DNA from: Ignavibacteriales bacterium
Lineage (GTDB): Bacteria; Bacteroidota; Ignavibacteria; Ignavibacteriales; Ignavibacteriaceae
Direction of reading: 5' to 3'
NCBI GenBank assembly: GCA_016714125.1
Contig: JADJNX010000021.1
Location: forward strand, 62,001-126,000
DNA length: 64,000 bases
Shown piece by piece: positions 10,671-20,553 of the stretch. The notes under the pieces were generated by a model. That model made no database searches and was not told where the DNA came from. It saw only the letters and a program-made list of their open reading frames with translations. The position numbers and the translations under genes were made by a program. The stretch's first letter is position 1. Every line of letters starts with the position of its first letter.

Positions 10671-12263
10671 TCATTTTATTAACACAATTTTCACGCTCTT
10701 TTTCTTTCCGGTTAAGTTCATATTATCTCTTTCTGTTGTTTCTGATTCTGTTGATTTAAATAACATATCTACTATATAAACCCCTGATGATATGTTCAAT
10801 TCTCTGAAATCAATCTTCTCGGTTATTATTCCGGCTGTAACTTCAACTCTTTTTTTTATCAGTTCCTTTCCTGTTGTGTTATATAACCTTAATTCTGCAA
10901 ACCCGCTGTAATTTCCTGTTATTTCAACTGTTAATTCACCTGTTGTTGGATTTGGATAGGCTTTTAATGTAATTTCTTCTTTTTCTTCAGTTTCTGTTTC
11001 ACCATCTTCAATAGCCATGGCAACTCTTTCTCCAGCCATGATGTAGAATGTCCCGGGAGCTGCTCCGGGTTCCCCGTGTGTCCCAATTCCAATATCGTCA
11101 AGTCCATCACCGTTTACATCGCCTACGCGCTCAATTATATTTGTCGGGCCTGCATAATACTTTATCGGGGTGTCATCAGGTCTATGTTTTCCCCCCAAGA
11201 AAAGCCTCCCTCCATAATAATTCAAAGATGTTAGGAAATCACCGTATCCATCACCATTAACATCCCCAACCGAGCGCGAATATAACCATCCTTCATTCTG
11301 TGCGTTAAAACCCTCTTCGGGTATATAATCGATTATTCTTGATCCATAGCTTACTGCTAAGCGATACCAATATGGATATTTAAATTTGGTGTCATACATA
11401 GCTAAGTCTGCTTTGCCGTCTTTGTTTATATCTTGTAAAATTCTATTTGTTCTTACAATATCAACAGAATCCAAGAAATTTACAGTATCCTGAAACGAAA
11501 AATCCGCTCTTCCAAACACAAATCTTCTCCGGGCAAAGTTTACCGGAATTGAAGGACTATTGAGTAAAAAAGTCAAATCAGTTCTACCGTCTCCATCAAG
11601 GTCACCATGTGTTATGTCTGAGCCCTGTATAGCCTCATCTGGATAGTAAGTCACTATTTGATCCGGGATCGAATCCATCTCCGGTGAGGAATTGTATATC
11701 AGAAAAGCACTTTTACGATCAAACATTTCATAAGCTCTTACGATCAATTCTTCATATCCATCTCCGTTGAAATCTACATACCAGTCACCTCCGATAAATG
11801 TGTATGAACCCACTGAATTATCCGGAGCTCTAAAGCTGAAATCCGGAATTGTATCCATATTCGGACCCCCAAGATATATATTAAGTATTAAGGGTTTCAC
11901 ATTAAATGTAGTAATAATCAAATCTCTATATCCATCCCTGTTAAAGTCACAAGCACTGATGTGATTAGGTATAAAGCCCTTAAATGCAACTTCTAAGACA
12001 GGATTGGGGTTGATTGGATTCCCCCCATGGAAGAGTAAGGCCTTGGCATCATAACCCGAGGTCGATAAATGTTTTATCAGAACAAAATCATCGTAACCAT
12101 CATCATTCTGGTCACCCATGAAAAGAACACCCCGTGGCCCATAAATATCGTTTCTGGCAAATATTATTGAATCAAACTGGGCGCTTACCTCAGTTGTAAC
12201 AAACAAAAGAAGCAATCCCGATATCGGGACAAATCGAAGCATAAAATGTCTTAAATCGAACAT
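10671..12263 (-). CDS. FG-GAP/VCBS repeat secreted protein A with sorting domain
   Basis: A 530-residue protein with a signal peptide (ending EVSAQ). About seven calcium-binding FG-GAP/VCBS-like repeats follow, each with a D-x-N/D-x-D-G core (DFNRDGYRD, DFNGDGYEE, DLDGDGRTD, DINKDGKAD, DVNGDGYGD, DVNGDGLDD), predicting a seven-bladed beta-propeller. The end is a T9SS-type sorting domain (YPNPTTGEL, SSGVYIVDM). FG-GAP propellers usually mediate binding or adhesion, and a catalytic role is not indicated. It is probably co-transcribed with the beta-helix protein that follows. GAGGAAATTC lies directly before the start. A paralogue is at 16896-18410. Confidence 0.8.
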   Translation of the reverse strand: MFDLRHFMLRFVPISGLLLLFVTTEVSAQFDSIIFARNDIYGPRGVLFMGDQNDDGYDDFVLIKHLSTSGYDAKALLFHGGNPINPNPVLEVAFKGFIPNHISACDFNRDGYRDLIITTFNVKPLILNIYLGGPNMDTIPDFSFRAPDNSVGSYTFIGGDWYVDFNGDGYEELIVRAYEMFDRKSAFLIYNSSPEMDSIPDQIVTYYPDEAIQGSDITHGDLDGDGRTDLTFLLNSPSIPVNFARRRFVFGRADFSFQDTVNFLDSVDIVRTNRILQDINKDGKADLAMYDTKFKYPYWYRLAVSYGSRIIDYIPEEGFNAQNEGWLYSRSVGDVNGDGYGDFLTSLNYYGGRLFLGGKHRPDDTPIKYYAGPTNIIERVGDVNGDGLDDIGIGTHGEPGAAPGTFYIMAGERVAMAIEDGETETEEKEEITLKAYPNPTTGELTVEITGNYSGFAELRLYNTTGKELIKKRVEVTAGIITEKIDFRELNISSGVYIVDMLFKSTESETTERDNMNLTGKKKSVKIVLIK

Positions 12264-12291
12264 AGAATTTCCTCACACAAAGTTTGTGTTG

Positions 12292-12441
12292 ATGGATCAA
12301 AAAATAGATTTTTATCAAGAAGAGTTACATGAAGGCACAAAAAGATTGGGAATCCCAAATTTTTGTTATTTGGAACATGAAGAGATGACAGGAAAGCGAT
12401 CCAAAATGAAATTAAGGATTTTTTCCTGCCTGAAGATATAA
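12292..12441 (+). CDS. Small conserved ORF (49 aa), copy 1
   Basis: A 49-codon ORF divergent from the FG-GAP gene, starting 29 bases from its ATG. The product shares 31 of 45 aligned residues with the ORF at 18439-18576, including the block RLGIPNFCYLE and the end KLRIFS. Several nucleotide differences between the copies are synonymous on this strand (TTA/TTG, GGA/GGG, ATC/ATT, CGA/AGA), whereas the same changes alter residues on the opposite strand; this supports plus-strand coding. There is no clear ribosome binding site, which is common in this lineage. I do not recognise a family; it could also be a fragment of a larger ancestral gene. Confidence 0.45.
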   Translation: MDQKIDFYQEELHEGTKRLGIPNFCYLEHEEMTGKRSKMKLRIFSCLKI

Positions 12442-12760
12442 ATGATTTCGCGGTACTAGTATCAAGTCCGGACAATACAACACAAAACAAAGCACCCATG
12501 ATATAAATTCCTCCCACAATTACAACACAATTTATGAATCAGAAAAAAGATTTAAGATTCATTCTGAATATAATTTTGATATATAATTCAAAAAAAGTCA
12601 GAAATAAATGACCTTTATTACGATTACAGGATTGCCATAACAGTTTGATAAACAAGTGTTTTCTACTAGAGTTCAAGATCGTTTGCAACTAGAGGAGGTT
12701 ATTAGAATTATTGGATTAAAATCAATGCGACAAAATTTTAAGGAGAGCTATTTGTTAAAC

Positions 12761-12791
12761 AAAAAAAGCTGCCCCTCTCGAGACAGCCTTA
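12761..12791 (-). terminator. Intrinsic terminator downstream of beta-helix gene B
   Basis: On the minus strand the arms AAGGCTG.. and ..CAGCTT surround TCTCGAGAGG and are followed by seven T. It is homologous to the hairpin at 6515-6546. The rest of the stretch 12442-12866 shows no gene or other recognisable element. Confidence 0.65.
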
Positions 12792-12866
12792 ATAAATTAA
12801 TTATAGATTACAGATTCCTTTTCCTCCGAATGAATTCGGAGTCATTTGGTGTTGTACGCTACTCAG

Positions 12867-15800
12867 TTACTTAAGCAGCAAAGCTTTCATAGTCTTGGAG
12901 TAGTGTGTGGTACTCTCTAATGATTGCGCGTTCAAACGGAAAATGTAAACTCCTGAAGAGAGTTTGGTTCCGTTGAACTTTTTCTCATACATTCCTTTTT
13001 CCATTTCACCTGATACAAGTTCTGCCACTTTTTGCCCCGCGATGTTAAAAACAGTCAGAGTTACATTACTTTTCTCTTTGAGGGAGAATTTTATCACAGT
13101 TTCCGGGTTAAATGGATTGGGATAGTTGTTATAAAGGCAATAGTCCATTTCCACGGATTCTGTTCCACTTAACTGAGGTTTGTTCATTGGACCATTACCC
13201 ATTACTGAACTATTAGACACTTCACTAAACAACTGGTTTGCTGATTTTGTGTATTCAGATGTCGGGAAATTACTGTTCAGATAAGCAAGTACTGGGGTAA
13301 CTATTCCGACTGTATCGATTACTCCTGACGATTTATATTTCTCTTCAAGAAGATTGTTGTAGATCATCATTACTTCTTCACTGTTGTCACCTGCTCCATA
13401 CGCCTTGTTATTGCCTGCATTCAGGATTTCCTGTTTATAGGTATCCATGTTTTCAGTGTCAATATTCATTAAGAGCCTTGTGGTAAACTTAAAGAGACCA
13501 CCTACATTTCTTATTGAAAGCAGATTACTTTTTAATTCACTCATATTTACATACTCATAACATTGAGGAATTAAACTGACAGCAGATTTTTTGTATCTGA
13601 CATCAGCAGTTCCGTTTATGATATCAGTAAGAACAACAAGAGCATCACGAAGTTGTCCATGTGCTATCATCCTTCTTACATCCTTTATCAGACTCTTAAG
13701 GCTGTCAGGGTCTCCGCCACTTTCCATTTGTTTTGGTGATGATGAACCACCAATTAGCATATTTGGATTTGACCATATCCCGGAACAATCAGAATTGTAG
13801 CCATCTGTTTGAACTGTCACATCACCAACGAGTTCAATTCTGAATTCAGAGGGATCCTCTGTCGCCCAATCATTTCCATAAGCAGATATATCGGCTGTTT
13901 GGTAATTCTCAAACACTACCTTTAAACTGGTCGTGTCTTCATAAAAACAATTTCCACCAATATAGTTTTCTTTATCGTCCATGGTCCCAAGAAGTGGAAT
14001 TGAGTTAATTGCATAAATCGAGGTTCCATTAAGTTGGAACCTGTTGTTGCCAACAGTATCTGCTGCCCTCAGTAATATCGGTGCTGAACCTGTGGAAGCC
14101 GATATCGCTTTTTCAGTGATATTTGTAAACCAGTTACTGTGTATCCTTGGTCTTGAACCAACCATAGTAATCCCCCACAATTGACTGTCCTCGAAAGAAG
14201 AGTTCCTTATGACGGTATTATCAGACCCGTAGTTGTAACTGTAGTACAAACTTATTCCGGTATGTGTGTTTTCCGTCGATACCCCATCAATTGTGTCGCC
14301 GGGACTGATATGACTGTAAATACCACAACTCGCATTCTTTATTATAGCATTACTAATTTTAAGGGGAGTTCTGTATGCAAATATTCCATTACCGGCTGAC
14401 CAGTGTTTTGCAACAAAGTCAAATTCCACTTTGTTGGTTGTTGTACCTTTAACCTCAAGTTGTCCATCCTCAATTAATAACTTTCCGGAGTTTTGGAAGG
14501 TTAGTTTGGCTCCCGCGTGTATAGTTAGTTTTACATTGTCGGGGACAATGAGCGTCGTATCCACTTCGTAAATGCCCTCACTAATAAATTCATCAACCAC
14601 AAGAGTCCCACCATGAACAAAACGGGGTTCAAATTTCAACAGAGTACCGTCTCCGGCTTTTAGGTACAAGTCGAAGTTTGAGTTTTTTGTTGTATAATAT
14701 TTTTGTCCCGTTTTAAGGTTTGTTACCATTATATTGGAACAATGTGAGGCTACTGTTGAATCGATTTTTAAGCGTATAAATCTGTTCGAAGTGTCAGTAC
14801 CCTGCCAATTACATCTCCTGTTAACGACATAAATGTACTTCGCATGTGGATTATTTCCTGACAAATTCGGGTCCTCATCAAAATAACCCGTTTCAACATA
14901 CTTAACCGCGTCATTGCTATTTGCAGAAAAATTTGGACTGGTGGAAGTGGAGCAGCTTTGTATCCAGAATATACCACTTTCATCTGATCTGTTCCAACCA
15001 TCCGCACCAAGCCATCTGAGGCGCAACAAGGTGGAATCAATCAGTGATGTTGCAGAAATGAATTCTTGAACCGCAGTATATCTATTGTTGGGTACTTGCA
15101 ATTGGTCAGGGTCCTGAACCCATGTGGCAGGAAGTGAAGGGTTAAATGCAGAATTAGCCTCTTCATACAAGCCATATTGATTAAATACAGTCGTACCATC
15201 TAACGGCTGAGCAGCTCTTGTTGGAACCATGTAGTACATGAATCCCTTAGCTCCGTAGGCAAGTGGGATATTCCCCATCGCTTTGATTTCGTCAGGAGTT
15301 GGGGGTCTTCTACGGTGAGGTCCATCAACCAAAGATAAAATTCCACCGTCGTTGTTGACATATTGCTCAGCGGCGACACAAAGTGTAACTACTAAAGGTA
15401 CTCCACTTTCTTGGGCTGAAATCTGAGCCGGTAATATTCCAACATATTTGTATTTGTCAGGATCATGATGTGCCATCATTGTCATCAACATTATTATAAT
15501 TGATAAAAAGGTCCAGTCTATCCTGTATTGATGCTGTATAAGTTTCAGTGTTTTTATCAATTGGATACATATTATAGTTGAGATAGTGCCGTTTAAAACC
15601 ATCACTGGCCTTAGCGTAGGCAGTGTCAAAGTCCATAAAATGTTTTGGTACACCTCCGGCTGCACCGTTTACCTCAAAATAAGATTTTCCTGAGAAATAG
15701 GGTCTGACCAGGTCTTGTAATTCACCTCTATATCTTGCAGAAAGCTGGAATGGTTCGTCGTAATAGAAACTTTGCAGGTTTTCATTAAAATCCGGATCCG

Positions 15801-16887
15801 GATATTTTGCTTCCAGGTCATCCTCAATTTGAGCCATTGTAACCGTACTGTCCTCATAAAGTGCCTCATAATCTGTATTGAAGACGGTTATCTTGTCAAG
15901 ATAAAGGTCAGCATTGCCGGCCCAATCAATTTGAAAGTAGAAATTATTGTTCGCTTCAATATTTATTACTCCGATGTCAAGCGAATCATAGCGCGTAAGA
16001 TGTCGTGTCCCTAACATTGTTGTGTCAATATCAAAGACATACTCTCCTGATGATGCATCCGGTTCTAATTCACTGTGAAAGAAATCCCTTTTGGGTGCAA
16101 AGGTATGAGCCCCGGAAAATTCGGCGAGATTACTTTTTGCGCGTAATGTGAATAACAGAGGAGAACCATTTGTAATACCCCGACGGAAATAGACTCTTAT
16201 CTTCAAACCACACTTTGTCGGGAATTGTGTCCAAGGGAGTTGTGCCCAGACTAAAGGATATCCTGCCTGGTGGGTGCCTCGAAGGGCGGCACGAGAGTAG
16301 GTATTTAGTTCGAACGTCTCATCCAACATATTAGTACCAGTTATTTGTGTAGTTGGTTGTCCCAGAAAAGGTCTGAGTACCCAATAACTGGCTTCAGTGT
16401 TACTGCTGCCAAGTCCTCCAAACCCATAATTATCATCCGCACTTATTGTTGATCTATAAGAACCACCGAGTTGAATGACAAATTTTTCTGTCCAGTGCCC
16501 CAGGGAATTCATATAGCGGGCTGGAAGGAATGTACGAGGGAAATAGGCAGTAGGGTCATGTTTCCACGCAAACCCCATGTCATTCAGAAAAAATTTATCC
16601 CTGTAACTGGAAAGGTGCTGCTCATGAAAATGAGCATCAGTTACAAAGTTGGTGATGCCCAATTGCTTTAACGAATTTAGATACCATCCTTGTCCGGTAT
16701 AAGCATTAAAAATACTTAACGAATCAGCCTCATTGCTGTTTGGATTATGCGCACAATTCACCGCATGATCAAAAAATGAAATATGCGGCATATAATTTAC
16801 ACCTGGTTGCATTTGTGCTTTAATTGTTGAAATAATAATAAAAAGCACAAGTATAGTTTTTTTCATAACTATTCTTTCATGTTTCAT
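12867..16887 (-). CDS. Secreted glycosidase-like/beta-helix protein B with T9SS domain (one frameshift)
   Basis: The paralogue of the gene at 6587-10641, with the same order: signal peptide, large N-terminal region (GAKGFMYYMVPTR), beta-helix, helical linker and YPNPFNPET sorting domain. The corrected length is 1,339 residues. The N-terminal two thirds have diverged strongly from copy A, while the beta-helix and linker are nearly identical at DNA level, which points to recombination or conversion. The frame breaks near 15473: removing one of the two C at 15473-15474 joins NVDDND to AHHDPDKY, which then aligns with copy A (FIGDDATEHSYQY). It starts 8 bases after the end of the FG-GAP gene at 16896, so the two are very likely one operon. 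Confidence 0.75.
12932..14390 (-). repeat. Near-identical duplicated segment (with 6653-8105)
   Basis: Partner of the segment at 6653-8105. It includes the five-C tract at 14172-14176 that exposes the one-base loss in the other copy. Confidence 0.8.
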
Positions 16888-16895
16888 AGTTTTAT

Positions 16896-18410
16896 TTATT
16901 TAATTAACTGCACTTTAACACTTTTGGTTAAAGTTTTTTCACCCGTTTTCATGGTGAGATTGAATATATATGTACCGCTTGAAACGGCATGGTTTCCCAG
17001 GTTTATCTGTTCCGTTTGAGTCCCTTTCTCTTTTTCCAATGATTCATTATATATTCTCTGACCGAGGATGTCATATATCTCAAGTCTGAGTACCCCGGAA
17101 TCCGGCAGGGTATATTGAACAGAAATCTGTCCATTGGTCGGGTTTGGTGATACCGTCGCTAATAATGTTTTTTCTTCGCCTGTTTCCTCCTTTTCTTCTT
17201 TAACTGATACAGGGGTTCTTGTCCCTGAATATATATAAATATGAGAGAGTACAGAGGTTCCCGCTGTCTCCCCTACGCAAATATCTGCAAGTCCGTCTCC
17301 GTTTATGTCTCCCACTCTTCCCCCAAAATGCATGCTGTTTAGCCAGTAGTTGGAAAAATATTGTTGAGCCGCCTGGCCGGTTATCGTACTGCCACCCAGG
17401 TATAATGCATATCTGATATATGGAACATACTTCAAAAAATCACCGTACCCATCTCCGTTTACATCCCCGGGCGAAAAACCATACGCACCTGAGATTCCTC
17501 CTGCATTCATCAATAGATCAGGGCTGAGGTCAGGTGGTTTGCTTCCGAATGATAAAGCATACTTGCCTGATCCACCAATGGACAAGAGCATACATATTTC
17601 GCCTTTACCATCTCCGTTCATGTCATTGAGTAGATATACTTGACCAAGGTGGTTTACTGTATCAGACGAGAATTCATAGTATTCATTGAAATTAAAACTG
17701 CTATTTCCGTAATAGAATCTGAGTAATATTCTTTCTCCATCATCTGCAATAACTGATAAATCGGATTTTCCATCTCCATCAAGATCAGAAGAAAAAATTA
17801 GGTTCTCAAAATAGTACATGCTTCCGATTCTGGGGATCGAGTAATATTCAAGTGGTTGATTTTCTTCAAAGTTCCGAACAAACCCAATTTTGTGTGAGAT
17901 ACCTGTCTTATACACCAACTCTTCCCACCCATCACCATCAAAATCTATTGGCCACATTTTTCCTATAAAATAAGCGGGTACTGTCGAATCAGGAATTGTT
18001 AATACATAATCGGGAATTGTATCCAAATCGGGTCCACCATAGTATATATTGTATCTGTATAAATCTTGTGAAACCCCTCCAATTCTCATTACAATATCAC
18101 GATAACCATCTCTATTCATGTCGCAACCCGTAATAATTAGCGGATTGAGTATTCTTATTCTGAAAGCAGACGTATCAGGTATAGGATTACCTCCATAAAA
18201 GAAGTATGCATATCCCCAGTTGTCAAATCTTGAATCCATCTTACAAATAATGAAGTCATCACAACTATCATCATTTTGGTCACCCATGTAGATAACGGAT
18301 TCGTTCAAATAATATCCGGAGTCTAATAACATTAGAGAATCAAATTGAGCATTAATTTCTGTTGACACAATAATTATGAAAAGAAGCGAGAAATGTTTCA
18401 GACTAAACAT
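16896..18410 (-). CDS. FG-GAP/VCBS repeat secreted protein B with sorting domain
   Basis: A 504-residue paralogue of the protein at 10671-12263: signal peptide (ending EINAQ), FG-GAP/VCBS repeats with calcium-binding cores (DMNRDGYRD, DFDGDGWEE, DLDGDGKSD, DMNGDGKGE, DVNGDGYGD, DINGDGLAD), and a C-terminal sorting domain (SPNPTNGQI, SSGTYIFNL). It probably folds as a beta-propeller on the cell surface. It is the first gene of the second cassette, followed after 8 bases by the beta-helix gene. The start is supported by GAGGAAATTC, the same leader as copy A. The copies are well diverged in sequence, unlike the 3' halves of the beta-helix genes. Confidence 0.8.
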   Translation of the reverse strand: MFSLKHFSLLFIIIVSTEINAQFDSLMLLDSGYYLNESVIYMGDQNDDSCDDFIICKMDSRFDNWGYAYFFYGGNPIPDTSAFRIRILNPLIITGCDMNRDGYRDIVMRIGGVSQDLYRYNIYYGGPDLDTIPDYVLTIPDSTVPAYFIGKMWPIDFDGDGWEELVYKTGISHKIGFVRNFEENQPLEYYSIPRIGSMYYFENLIFSSDLDGDGKSDLSVIADDGERILLRFYYGNSSFNFNEYYEFSSDTVNHLGQVYLLNDMNGDGKGEICMLLSIGGSGKYALSFGSKPPDLSPDLLMNAGGISGAYGFSPGDVNGDGYGDFLKYVPYIRYALYLGGSTITGQAAQQYFSNYWLNSMHFGGRVGDINGDGLADICVGETAGTSVLSHIYIYSGTRTPVSVKEEKEETGEEKTLLATVSPNPTNGQISVQYTLPDSGVLRLEIYDILGQRIYNESLEKEKGTQTEQINLGNHAVSSGTYIFNLTMKTGEKTLTKSVKVQLIK

Positions 18411-18438
18411 AGAATTTCCTCAGAATAATTTTTTGTTG

Positions 18439-18576
18439 ATGGATCAAAAAAAAGGTAACTGGATGGAAGAGTTGCTGAAAGGCGCAGAAAGATTGGGGAT
18501 TCCAAATTTTTGTTATTTGGAAAATGATGAGATGAAAGGAAAGAGACCCAAAATAAAATTGAGGATTTTTTCCTGA
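18439..18576 (+). CDS. Small conserved ORF (45 aa), copy 2
   Basis: Divergent from FG-GAP gene B in the same relative position as the ORF at 12292-12441. The product is MDQKKGNWMEELLKGAERLG followed by IPNFCYLE, GKRPKIK and LRIFS. It shares the central and C-terminal blocks with copy 1 and differs mainly at residues 5-9 and in synonymous third positions. The frame is open further upstream (to 18376), but that part overlaps the FG-GAP signal peptide region, so the shared ATG is preferred. No domain recognised. Confidence 0.45.
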   Translation: MDQKKGNWMEELLKGAERLGIPNFCYLENDEMKGKRPKIKLRIFS

Positions 18577-18998
18577 TTGGATATAAAAATACTTCCGAAG
18601 TATTAATGTATTGATGATATACAAAAATATGGAACAACCGACCCATAATAAAGTTTACTCCCAAAGAAATGTCAAACTATTGAATCAAAATTAAAATTCA
18701 AAGCCTTGATTATAAACTAAAATTAGTGTTTGGATTAATTAGGGTAAAAAGTAATCCCTATTTTTCGATTGCAGAATATATACTGTATAGTTTGTCCAGT
18801 CAATTCTACTCTCCAAATTCTCGAAGTTTTGTGTTATTTTGAAGTTGGTTGAAATTCTCGAATAAATTGATTCCCGATTCAATCTCAGAGAGTGCCACTA
18901 TATTCCAAAAATTAAGAATAGGAGGCATTTTGTTCTTGTTTTTGAGAGCGATTAAAAAATTTATATCCCTTTTATGCATTATAATGAGATTTTATATT

Positions 18999-19016
18999 TT
19001 GGCATAATTATTGAAA
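18999..19016 (+). promoter_or_regulatory. Candidate sigma-54-like promoter for the 13-heme cytochrome operon
   Basis: Reads TTGGCATAATTATTGAAA. TTGGCA matches the -24 element well and ten bases separate GG from the next dinucleotide, but the -12 element is TTGA rather than TTGC. It lies about 80 bases before the gene. The 518-base stretch 18577-19094 otherwise shows no gene or hairpin I can support. Confidence 0.3.
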
Positions 19017-19094
19017 CATAATGTTTCGTTATTCAGGTATCCCATCAAATTATACCTGCAAGATTTAATTTTCCCATTTTTGTAACTATTGAAA

Positions 19095-20522
19095 ATGACC
19101 ATGACAGATAAAAAAAGCTGCACTCACTGGATTATTTTTCTTTTGTTTGTGTTCCTTATCGGAACTCCTGTTTCTCTACACGCCACACCAACTTCCAACA
19201 GATTCAACGTAACTTCAAATGACGACTGCCTTGCATGCCATTCGGATGAATCTTTGAGCATGGAGAAAAACGGGAAACCCCTGTCACTTTTTGTTGATGA
19301 AAAGGTTTTAGGCGTCTCACCACATAAAAAACTTGAGTGTATTTCATGTCATGACGGATTTAATCCGGAAGATCTTCCACATAAGGCAGAGATAAAGCCA
19401 ATAGATTGTATGACCTGCCATAAGGATGCAAAGATAAAACACCTTTTCCATCCTCAGATTTTTCAATCAAATTCAAACTCAACGGGCAAAGATGTAAATT
19501 GTAAGTCGTGTCATGGAACTCATGATGCAAAGCCTTACAAAAACATTGCCCGGAGTTCATCCATTCTTGTATGCGCCAAGTGTCATGTTCCACAAAACAA
19601 CGAATATAACGCCGGAATCCACTCTTATGGTTTGGGTGCCTACGAAAAACCTTCATGTATTAACTGTCATTCGGCACAAATTACTAAAGGTTCTTACGGA
19701 CCTGACAAGGTTAGATTAAAAACTGCTCAACAAGAATTATGTTTGACTTGCCACCTCGATTCACCAGAGAATAAGGCAAGATTTACTGTCAATAAAGGAT
19801 TTATAACCGAGCCAACAAAAAATACTCACGCAAAGTTAATCACTTCGGGTAATGGTGAAGCAGCTGGATGTATAGATTGTCATGGTTCACACAAAATTAC
19901 TAAAACGGATGATTCAACTTCCACTGTTGTTGCGGGAAACATTCTCAACACCTGTGGTAAATGTCATGCCGATCAGAAAAAAGAATATGAAGGAAGTGTC
20001 CATTTTGCTGCATTTGCAAAGAAGACAAAGGAAGCTCCTGTATGCTCAAACTGTCATAATGAACATAAACCGGCAACCACTGCCTCGGCGCCAGTTTGTG
20101 GATCATGTCACGAACCTGTTGATCTTTCAACAGAGTATGCCCTTTCAAACAACAAATCCAAAGTATTCAAAAACACATATCATGGTTTAACAGTTAAAGG
20201 GGAAGTGGTAACAGTTTCAAACTGCAACAGTTGTCATGGAAACCACGCCATCATTGATTCTGAAAAGCCGGTATCATCGGTTAACAAAAAAAATCTGCAA
20301 GCCACTTGTGGTAAATGTCACCCGGGAGCTGAGGCGGATTTTGCAACAGGGAAAATTCACAAAACTCCGGGCAAGGTTAGGTCGCCTGAGGTGGTAAAAC
20401 AAACTGAAGAAACCGGCACATCGTGGTCAGGCACCTTTTTAATGATTGGTCTGATAGTTGCCGGTATCGCACTGATAGTTGGCTTCATAAAAATAATTCG
20501 CAAGAAAAAATCGGTCGGATAG
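19095..20522 (+). CDS. 13-heme c-type cytochrome with C-terminal membrane anchor
   Basis: After an N-terminal hydrophobic signal (about residues 12-30) there are 13 CXXCH motifs from CLACH (residue ~45) to CGKCH. A single transmembrane helix near the C-terminus (TFLMIGLIVAGIALIVGFI) with a lysine-rich tail follows. The protein should sit in the periplasm tethered to the inner membrane. The first ~70 residues resemble the cytochrome at 2457 (NDDCLACHSDESL, DLPHK), so the two are related. The NapC/NirT-type gene follows after 31 bases; the pair suggests quinol oxidation feeding a periplasmic heme chain (inference). ATG 19095 is chosen; a TTG at 19089 and ATG 19101 are also in frame. The leader ATGACCATGA is shared with the gene at 2457. 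Confidence 0.8.
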   Translation: MTMTDKKSCTHWIIFLLFVFLIGTPVSLHATPTSNRFNVTSNDDCLACHSDESLSMEKNGKPLSLFVDEKVLGVSPHKKLECISCHDGFNPEDLPHKAEIKPIDCMTCHKDAKIKHLFHPQIFQSNSNSTGKDVNCKSCHGTHDAKPYKNIARSSSILVCAKCHVPQNNEYNAGIHSYGLGAYEKPSCINCHSAQITKGSYGPDKVRLKTAQQELCLTCHLDSPENKARFTVNKGFITEPTKNTHAKLITSGNGEAAGCIDCHGSHKITKTDDSTSTVVAGNILNTCGKCHADQKKEYEGSVHFAAFAKKTKEAPVCSNCHNEHKPATTASAPVCGSCHEPVDLSTEYALSNNKSKVFKNTYHGLTVKGEVVTVSNCNSCHGNHAIIDSEKPVSSVNKKNLQATCGKCHPGAEADFATGKIHKTPGKVRSPEVVKQTEETGTSWSGTFLMIGLIVAGIALIVGFIKIIRKKKSVG

Positions 20523-20553
20523 ATGAACAAAATTAAACAAGAGAGTTTAACAA

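Noticed and set aside
12251..12517. 88-codon minus-strand ORF upstream of FG-GAP gene A, with an equal-length partner at 18398-18664
   Set aside because: Differences between the two copies are less conservative on this strand than on the plus strand (G/E, F/S, L/S), and the frames run into the FG-GAP start. The plus-strand small ORFs explain the conservation better.
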